Positions 1 through 5,286 of a stretch of 5,286 nucleotides of DNA are shown piece after piece (within the stretch, counting starts at the first letter, position 1; each line of letters opens with the position of its first letter). Under the pieces are notes generated by a model that saw only the letters and a program-made list of their open reading frames with translations, did not search any database and had not been told where the DNA came from. The stretch is taken from assembly GCA_015485455.1 (NCBI GenBank), contig WFTN01000007.1, positions 1 through 5,286 on the forward strand, written 5' to 3'. The translations under genes were made by a program, and so were the position numbers. The stretch comes from Planctomycetota bacterium (GTDB taxonomy: Bacteria; Planctomycetota; GCA-002687715; DRQF01).

Positions 1-603
1 CCCCAAGTCCTCAATGGTAAACCGCTTGTTCTCGAAACGAATGGCAGCGTGACTGCTGGAAACAGCCTTGTGGTCGATGGAAAGATGGGTCGACTCACCA
101 TTGCGTCCAACGATGTATTCGATCTTGTCAACATCGGCAATTTGCCGAAACGCCTCATTAGCCACGACAATGCGGCCCCGTGCAGCCTTAAACGCCGCCA
201 ACATGGCCAAGTTGGCCGCCGCCCCCCCAGGCTCGTCATCGGCCCCACCGTCCAGGGTGATCATTTGGGCAGCCACAGTCTTATCGGCACCGCCAGACTT
301 ACCCGCCGCGACAACGATCAATTTGGTATCGCCCAATTGGATCATGGTTCCGACGGATAAGGGGTGGCTTTCCCCCCCCTTGAGAGACGCTCCCCCTAAG
401 ACGTGGGTGTGATTCGAACTTCCCAAGTCTTCAATGACCAGTTTGCCATCCTTTTCAATGACATGGGCGTGGCGGCCCGAGATCTTGCTGTCAACGATAG
501 GCACGGTGTTCTCATCACTTCGGCCCAAACTGAGGCCTACTTCGATGGGAACTTCTTTCGTGGGCTTGCCTGGCTCCGAAATGCGAAAAGCAAGTTCAGA
601 CAT
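1..603 (-). CDS. Tandem FHA-domain protein, N-terminal part (runs off left edge)
   Basis: The frame is open from an ATG at 603-601 to the window edge, giving 201 residues with no stop. FHA domains bind phosphothreonine peptides and usually act in kinase signalling or as scaffolds in the cytoplasm. Two are visible. The first spans about residues 20-97, with the beta-strand Gly27-Arg28 (LGRSDEN), the S-x-x-H core (Ser42, His45 in ISGRHAHV) and an EDLGSSN turn ending at Asn64. The second starts near residue 156, with Gly166-Arg167 (VGRNGES) and SSSHA (Ser182, His185), and is cut at EDLG by the edge. An Ala/Gly-rich linker with an Ala-rich helix (about 98-155) joins them. There is no signal peptide, so it is cytoplasmic. 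In domain one the usual NGT after the turn reads NHTHV. Further C-terminal domains may follow outside the window. The FHA assignment is firm; the partner and pathway are unknown. Confidence 0.9.
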   Translation of the reverse strand, partial: MSELAFRISEPGKPTKEVPIEVGLSLGRSDENTVPIVDSKISGRHAHVIEKDGKLVIEDLGSSNHTHVLGGASLKGGESHPLSVGTMIQLGDTKLIVVAAGKSGGADKTVAAQMITLDGGADDEPGGAAANLAMLAAFKAARGRIVVANEAFRQIADVDKIEYIVGRNGESTHLSIDHKAVSSSHAAIRFENKRFTIEDLG

Positions 604-614
604 GGGATAAGAGT

Positions 615-619
615 CTCCT
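615..619 (-). promoter_or_regulatory. Ribosome binding site of the FHA gene
   Basis: On the minus strand AGGAG lies 11 nt before the ATG at 603. It is a near-consensus Shine-Dalgarno core with slightly long spacing. It supports this ATG as the start, together with the FHA fold beginning soon after it. Confidence 0.7.
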
Positions 620-639
620 GAGAATTCACTGATTCCTAA

Positions 640-668
640 TAAATACAGCGGCGAGCCCGACTTGTAAA
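640..668 (-). promoter_or_regulatory. Possible promoter of the FHA gene, overlapping the terminator hairpin
   Basis: On the minus strand TTTACA (668-663) is followed after 17 nt by TATTTA (645-640), about 36 nt before the ATG at 603. The -35 is good (5 of 6 bases to TTGACA) but the -10 is weak (3 of 6). The -35 falls in the loop and inner stem of the hairpin at 648-682. The short gap after the hairpin leaves little other room for a promoter, but a sigma-70-type match by eye is weak evidence, and promoter consensus in this organism is unknown. Confidence 0.25.
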
Positions 669-682
669 GCCGAGCTCGCCGC
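648..682 (-). terminator. Rho-independent terminator after the cytochrome gene
   Basis: GCGGCGAGC (648-656) and GCTCGCCGC (674-682) are perfect 9-bp inverted repeats. Pairing continues inward with two mismatches to a 3-nt loop (GTA), giving a stem of about 16 positions. On the minus strand it is followed by TGTATTTATT (647-638), a T-rich though interrupted tail. It begins 69 nt after the cytochrome stop codon and ends 44 nt before the FHA start. On the plus strand the following bases are not T-rich, so it acts on minus-strand transcripts. Confidence 0.75.
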
Positions 683-751
683 ATTGAGCCCTTCATTTCC
701 TGCTCACCGGAGAGGTTTCCACCTCATCCAGGGCGAAACTCTCGAAGAAGC

Positions 752-3700
752 CTATTTCCGTGGGGTTACAGGCCCGTTCTTTGGCTCATTTGTGACCCGG
801 TAGAGCTTACCATTCTTCATATAGAGCTTTTGGCGCTCTTTGAGATTCATCGGGCGCCCACCAATACGGCCAAACAGCGTCACCTGATTGCCGCTTTCAT
901 CCACAGCTCGATCTCGATCCAAAGCCTTAGATACACAAATGCAGCTTCCGTCTGTCTTGAACTCAGAAATCAACTTCGGGATTGGTGGTGGCGAGAAACC
1001 GTAAGGGCTTCGCTTGCCATCCCCAGCGGACACCAACTGCACAACCCGAAGACCATTCTTACCATCAGCTAAGTAAGCATAGGTGGAATCATAAGTCATG
1101 GCGACTTTGACATCGTAAAGATCGTTGATCTTACCCCCGGCACTCCAGACCTGCTGGACCTTGGGGTTTGTTGGAGTTTCCAAATCAACAATGATCAAGC
1201 CGTCTTTGCCCCCAGCCACGTAACCATAATCTTTAGCAACGTAGATGCTCCTTGCGTCTGGAATCTCCAACTTCTCCACCGGGTGCATCTCTTCAGGGAC
1301 CGTGATATCCACCACGGTGAGCCCTTCGCTATCGCAAACAAAGGCGTAGCGGAACTGGATGGCGACGTAACGTGTTTTCACGCCCTTCGGCCAAGGCAAC
1401 ACTTTCTTAATCTTCGGTGCCCTGGGGTCGTCAATATCAACAGCCACTAAACCAGCATCGCAACAGATATAGACTGTAGTTCCAGCAACAGCGAGGTTTT
1501 CAGCGCCATTGAGAATTCCCTTGGGATTGAAGGAGACAACCTTCTCGATGAAGTTGTTGCTGGGGTTCCCGTCCGTAAGGGAATCGATGTCAATCACAAC
1601 CAGACCATCATAGCGGTCACTGACATAAGCATAACGATACATCTCGTGCATGTTTTGCTTCTTGCCTTTGTATTCAACAAACGTCTCTTCATTTTCGGGC
1701 CGATAAACACGGCTCATGCTGATGTGATTGTTGAAGGGCAAGGCCATAGATGTAGCAAAGGAGGTCGACACGTGAGTATCCTGTCCCAAGGGTGACACCG
1801 GTGCTGTCACGATTTTCTCGGAAAAGTCCTTATTGTGAACATTGGCCACATCGTAGACCCGGAAGCCTCCTCGGCCTTGGGCCGTGTAGACATACTCCCC
1901 ACGCAACTGGATGGTGCGAACATCCGTGGCTCCATGGTGGTTGTCCTTATGTAGCTTGCGACCTCGGGCCTCAAACTCCTTGTAATACTTGGGCCAAGCC
2001 AGCTTGTGTAGGTTCGAGCCGATAATCGCCTGTGGCTCTTCATATTCAGTCACCTGGACAGAATAGAGGCCCTCTGGGCCGCAGCCCACCCAGGCATTCA
2101 CTCCCATGAAACCAACGGTATTACTTCCTAAGAGGTAGGTCGTAGCCAACCAAGCATTATTGTCATTGGCTTCGGAAACGTGGCATTCGTCGCATTTCCG
2201 GGTTTCTGTCGTCCGCACAGTGTGGGGAAAGTGCGTGTTGAACACTTGGCTTGACATTCCGTTTGAGGCGATGGTCGGCACCTGCTCGTAGAGCTGGCGA
2301 CGCTGCGAGTCCATCGACGAAATCAAGACAGCAGAGCTGCTCCGCACAGGGGCGATCGTTCCGCCTTTGACGTTGCCCGACACACCCAGGGCAAATTCTG
2401 CGTCACGCACAACCTGAGGATTGTACGTCCCGTAGTTGCGTAATTCCTTCTTATCGAAGTGACGCATGGGTGTCTTCATGTTGGCCCGGGTAGGCAAATG
2501 GCAACCAAAGCAAGCAGTTACCCAAGACGTATGACAAGCGTAACACTCCATGCCTTGGGGATTGTGAGCCAGTTTGTCGTGATCGGCACCGACTTCGCCC
2601 CATTTGATATTGTCTTTTTGGATGGTCTTGGCGTATGACGCCTTTTCGTTGAAACCAGAGAAGCCAGGGTTCACAGCGTTCTTGACTTGGCTCACCACCC
2701 AAGACTGCCCTTTATTGACCATGGAATTTTGGATCAACTGAGGAAAGCCGTCTTTGTCTTTGCCGATTTCAAAGAGCGGTTTGTCATAGGCCGTTCGGAT
2801 ATCCTTCAAGTCAAGGGCCCGATGGTTGGGGGACTTGCTGGCAGGACCAGACGGTTTCAAAGTGGCATACTCGGTAGTGGTGCCGTGGCAGTCTTCACAC
2901 TTGATCTCAACCTGAGCTTGATACTCATGGTAGACGTTGCCGTCCCCATGAGAGTCATTGCGGAAATGACAGTCAACGCAATGCATGCCCTTCTCTGCAT
3001 GGATATCCTTCAAGTGGACCGCCCGCTTAGCATGCCCCGGCAACGCCGTGTTGTATTTGTTGCTTGAGCCAACGATAGGAACTGCACCCTGAAATTTGTT
3101 GGGGTCATCGTAGTCAACGATGTTCCCGTCCTTGTCCAAGAGATTACCCTTACGGTCCATCTTGAAAGCAGCGCGGAACATCCAACCGTGGCCATGATAG
3201 TCGGCGAACTGGGTATGCTTGGCGTTAGGATTGATGCGCGGAGCTGAGTCTTTCAGGAATTCGTTGTCGATCCAATTACCACGAACCGCAGCTTCCTCTG
3301 GGTTCTTCAGGACACCTTGGACGAATTCTTCGTGGCTAAGCTCTTTCTGAACTTTGGGCCAAAACGGATCACCGTCAGTCTCATAAACCCACATGGTGAA
3401 ACCATAATAGGAATTCACAAAAGAGTTGGGCTGATGCATATGGCAAACCATGCAGTTACTGGAAGGAATCGCCTTGGTGAACTTGTGGGCAATAGGATGC
3501 CCCGATTCCTTGGTACTGATGGTGGGATCTGGATTCTTCGGATCGGTCTTGCCCATGTTGCCAAACTTGGCGTAGGGCCCGGAATGGAAGGGGTCACGGT
3601 CATTGGCATAAACAACGTGGCAAGCCGTGCAACCACTTGAACGGTAATCCCCAGGCTGGTCGTTCGTCCCCAAGAAACTCAAATGAGGATCGTTCAGACG

Positions 3701-4657
3701 ACTCTTGTGAATGTTCAGAACCGGAAGATCCACACGATTTGATGTTCCCAAACCACGGTCAGACAAACGGTTGTTGGGCCGCCCTGGATCTTCCAATTTG
3801 TCAGGAATTCCGGGAACGGGAATGGGCAAACCGTTGAAGCCCAGAGCTGGGCCACCCAAACGGCTACCTTGCTCAAACACCCGGAAAATATTACCAACCT
3901 GAGTGATCTCCCAGTGAGGCAAAGGAGCCACCAAAGGTGAAATGCTGTGCTTGACCGACTCTTCCTTGGTCAAGTCACGCCAGCCTGTGTCGGTGCGAAC
4001 AAAGGTTTTGATGGCTTGGGCCCGACCTTGAGGACTGTAGCTCTCGCCAAAAATACTTCGTTTTTGGGAGACGATCCCGTTGGAGTAGGCCGCAGTTCCC
4101 CAGAAATGAGCCACGTGGGTCATCACGGACTTCTTCACGTTCATCACCTCTTCGGCGTGACATGGAGAACAGGTGACGTGGGCTACCCGCAGGTCCCCTG
4201 GATTGACAAAACGTACGAAGTCCCAGTTCTCATACATGAAATCCATGTATGTGCGTTCTTGATTGGCAGATGTGGGAAAGAGCTCCGGGTGATTGGCCGT
4301 CGGATGAGCTTCCTCAATGGTATCAGCCAAGCCGTTGCCACCGTGGCAATCAACGCAAGACATAGAGACCTTATTGGAACCGTGGGGGTCATGAGAATTC
4401 TCATGACACTTCATGCACCCTGCGCTCCGTTTTTCTGCCAGGCCCGGATTTGCAGATTGATCAGCGAAGTCAACGGTGACGCCATTGACGTTCCCCATAC
4501 CAAGCTCAGGTTCTTGGGACGCTTGGTAGGCTGGTCTTGGATCGTGACTACAGCTCACGACAACAATCAACAGAGCCAATAGGGATGTCGTGCTGCCGAT
4601 GACCGCCAGGCCAAAGTGACTGCGACTTTTCATATGTTCAGATTCGACTGGGTTCAT
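752..4657 (-). CDS. Decaheme c-type cytochrome lipoprotein with C-terminal LVIVD-repeat beta-propeller
   Basis: This is a 1301-residue exported electron-transfer protein. Numbered from the ATG at 4657, residues 1-36 form a lipoprotein signal: basic MKSR at 9-12, a hydrophobic core, and lipobox VVSC with Cys36. Ser follows the Cys, so inner-membrane retention is not indicated and an outer-membrane location is likely. Ten CxxCH heme sites have their first Cys at 81, 101, 163, 343, 402, 560, 587, 705, 716 and 822. Residues about 920-1208 carry six LVIVD-type repeats (for example YAYVSDRYDGLVVIDI), predicted to form a propeller; a Lys/Arg-rich tail ends the protein. An ATG at 4657 has GAG 7 nt upstream and lies 8 nt after the barrel gene's stop. 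TTG at 4669 and ATG at 4633 are alternatives. It probably works with that barrel in electron transfer at the cell surface. Donor, acceptor and any catalytic activity cannot be read from the sequence. The heme and repeat content is certain; the role is inferred. Confidence 0.93.
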   Translation of the reverse strand: MNPVESEHMKSRSHFGLAVIGSTTSLLALLIVVVSCSHDPRPAYQASQEPELGMGNVNGVTVDFADQSANPGLAEKRSAGCMKCHENSHDPHGSNKVSMSCVDCHGGNGLADTIEEAHPTANHPELFPTSANQERTYMDFMYENWDFVRFVNPGDLRVAHVTCSPCHAEEVMNVKKSVMTHVAHFWGTAAYSNGIVSQKRSIFGESYSPQGRAQAIKTFVRTDTGWRDLTKEESVKHSISPLVAPLPHWEITQVGNIFRVFEQGSRLGGPALGFNGLPIPVPGIPDKLEDPGRPNNRLSDRGLGTSNRVDLPVLNIHKSRLNDPHLSFLGTNDQPGDYRSSGCTACHVVYANDRDPFHSGPYAKFGNMGKTDPKNPDPTISTKESGHPIAHKFTKAIPSSNCMVCHMHQPNSFVNSYYGFTMWVYETDGDPFWPKVQKELSHEEFVQGVLKNPEEAAVRGNWIDNEFLKDSAPRINPNAKHTQFADYHGHGWMFRAAFKMDRKGNLLDKDGNIVDYDDPNKFQGAVPIVGSSNKYNTALPGHAKRAVHLKDIHAEKGMHCVDCHFRNDSHGDGNVYHEYQAQVEIKCEDCHGTTTEYATLKPSGPASKSPNHRALDLKDIRTAYDKPLFEIGKDKDGFPQLIQNSMVNKGQSWVVSQVKNAVNPGFSGFNEKASYAKTIQKDNIKWGEVGADHDKLAHNPQGMECYACHTSWVTACFGCHLPTRANMKTPMRHFDKKELRNYGTYNPQVVRDAEFALGVSGNVKGGTIAPVRSSSAVLISSMDSQRRQLYEQVPTIASNGMSSQVFNTHFPHTVRTTETRKCDECHVSEANDNNAWLATTYLLGSNTVGFMGVNAWVGCGPEGLYSVQVTEYEEPQAIIGSNLHKLAWPKYYKEFEARGRKLHKDNHHGATDVRTIQLRGEYVYTAQGRGGFRVYDVANVHNKDFSEKIVTAPVSPLGQDTHVSTSFATSMALPFNNHISMSRVYRPENEETFVEYKGKKQNMHEMYRYAYVSDRYDGLVVIDIDSLTDGNPSNNFIEKVVSFNPKGILNGAENLAVAGTTVYICCDAGLVAVDIDDPRAPKIKKVLPWPKGVKTRYVAIQFRYAFVCDSEGLTVVDITVPEEMHPVEKLEIPDARSIYVAKDYGYVAGGKDGLIIVDLETPTNPKVQQVWSAGGKINDLYDVKVAMTYDSTYAYLADGKNGLRVVQLVSAGDGKRSPYGFSPPPIPKLISEFKTDGSCICVSKALDRDRAVDESGNQVTLFGRIGGRPMNLKERQKLYMKNGKLYRVTNEPKNGPVTPRK
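1034..1900 (-). repeat. Six LVIVD-type protein repeats within the cytochrome gene
   Basis: The encoded repeats share the pattern aromatic-x-Tyr/Val-hydrophobic, a short polar turn, then Gly-Leu-x-hydrophobic-x-Asp. Cores start near residues 920 (GEYVYTAQGRGGFRVYDV), 1007 (YRYAYVSDRYDGLVVIDI), 1059 (GTTVYICCDAGLVAVDI), 1102 (FRYAFVCDSEGLTVVDI), 1142 (KDYGYVAGGKDGLIIVDL) and 1191 (STYAYLADGKNGLRVVQL). Spacing is about 40-52 residues, except for an 87-residue gap between the first two. Such repeats are known to build beta-propeller blades. The DNA itself is not repetitive, so these are old, diverged repeats. Confidence 0.85.
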
Positions 4658-4665
4658 GGATCCGC

Positions 4666-5286
4666 TCAATACGTGATGGTCACATCAAGGAACACAGAGT
4701 AGAGCACCTTGTTCTGCTGGTAGAGTTTCTGCATGCCGTCACCGGGAAACAGAGCTGAAGCACCAGCAGTAATAATAATATTATTTGTCAATAAAGGACG
4801 ATAAGTGGAACCGAAGAAGACTTCCCATCCGATTTCATTCTCGACACTCTCGAGTTGCAAATAGGTTTCCAGGGTCTCAGTTTGGGCAAACCGAAGATAG
4901 TTAAAACCAAGTTGAGCACGCCAGGTGGGTGTTAATTCTGCATCCACCGCCGCTCCAAAGAGGAACAAACCTGGGTTCACAAAGTTTGACTGACCTTCGA
5001 ACTTGGAAGCCGTCAGGTCAGGCAAGAAACTAAACCTTGGAGTCAGACCAACTCCCAAGAGCCTCACTTCCTGACGGTTGAAATAAGAGAACTCACCGCC
5101 GGCAAAGTTGGGAGCATCAACAATGGCATCAAAAGCCTCTGCCTTACCATCCCGGGGATTGTCGTCACCCGAAGCGTACATGCCGTAGACCCGCAGGCGC
5201 AACCAATCGAAATCGTAGGAGACTTCCAAGGCAGCAAACTGGGCATTGATGTCTGTATCAGCCCCAGAAAAGGCATTGTTCTCTTC
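4666..5286 (-). CDS. Outer-membrane beta-barrel (porin-like) protein, C-terminal part (runs off right edge)
   Basis: The frame is open from the right edge to TGA at 4668-4666, giving 206 residues of a longer protein; the true start is beyond the window, and the internal TTG at 5229 is only a Leu codon. The sequence is a run of alternating amphipathic strands with aromatic girdles (VSYDFDWLRLRVYGMYAS, FFGSTYRPLL) separated by polar, Gly/Asn/Asp-rich loops. It ends in SVFLDVTITY, a terminal-aromatic strand typical of proteins inserted by the BAM machinery. Loop features include SGDDNPRDGK and PNFAGGEFSYFNRQ, recalling large alginate-export-like barrels; that family link is from memory and unchecked. 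It lies directly upstream of the cytochrome gene, 8 nt from its chosen ATG, so it is probably the barrel through which or beside which the cytochrome works. A transport porin merely co-expressed with the cytochrome is the alternative. Confidence 0.8.
   Translation of the reverse strand, partial: EENNAFSGADTDINAQFAALEVSYDFDWLRLRVYGMYASGDDNPRDGKAEAFDAIVDAPNFAGGEFSYFNRQEVRLLGVGLTPRFSFLPDLTASKFEGQSNFVNPGLFLFGAAVDAELTPTWRAQLGFNYLRFAQTETLETYLQLESVENEIGWEVFFGSTYRPLLTNNIIITAGASALFPGDGMQKLYQQNKVLYSVFLDVTITY

Noticed and set aside
49..621. Plus-strand reading frames of 72-114 codons
   Set aside because: They are antisense to a clear FHA-domain gene on the minus strand and have no domain-like composition.
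712..725. Small inverted repeat GAGGT-TTCC-ACCTC after the cytochrome stop
   Set aside because: A 5-bp stem with no T-tract is too weak to call a terminator beside the much stronger hairpin at 648-682.
3947..4582. A 211-codon plus-strand reading frame opposite the cytochrome N-terminal region
   Set aside because: It lies entirely antisense to heme sites 1-3 of the cytochrome, shows no recognisable domain, and its protein looks like a frame shadow.
4768..4785. AT-rich AATAATATTATT palindrome and short ATT repeat
   Set aside because: It lies in the barrel coding sequence, encoding a TNNIIIT strand; codon use explains it and there is no sign of an operator.
1..5286. Search for CRISPR arrays, insertion sequences, tRNA or rRNA genes
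   Set aside because: The window is almost wholly covered by three coding regions; no regularly spaced DNA repeats, transposase motifs or structural RNA signatures were seen.

Overview
The window holds three genes, all on the minus strand. Read in the direction of transcription (right to left) they are: the C-terminal part of an outer-membrane beta-barrel protein (from the right edge to 4666), a complete giant ten-heme c-type cytochrome lipoprotein that ends in a beta-propeller of LVIVD-type repeats (4657 to 752), and the N-terminal part of a double-FHA-domain protein (603 to the left edge). The plus strand carries no convincing gene.

The barrel and cytochrome genes are separated by only 8 nt and are almost surely co-transcribed. 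A porin-like barrel paired with a lipid-anchored multiheme cytochrome recalls the porin-cytochrome conduits that move electrons across the outer membrane of metal-reducing bacteria. That role is inference here; no substrate is visible. The cytochrome is followed by a strong GC-rich hairpin with a T-rich tail (648-682), which probably ends the operon. The FHA gene starts 44 nt beyond the hairpin and has its own ribosome binding site, so it looks like a separate unit: an intracellular phosphothreonine-reading protein unrelated to electron transfer.

The organism is a diderm bacterium with mid-range GC: an outer-membrane barrel ending in an aromatic residue and a lipobox protein with a large c-heme domain. 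The combination of tandem FHA domains, a very large cytochrome of this kind and this barrel type suggests Planctomycetota or a related environmental phylum. That assignment rests on remembered family patterns, not on a search.

The main point of interest is the cytochrome: ten CxxCH sites spread in widely spaced clusters over about 750 residues, then a six-repeat propeller, in one surface-targeted polypeptide next to its probable barrel partner.
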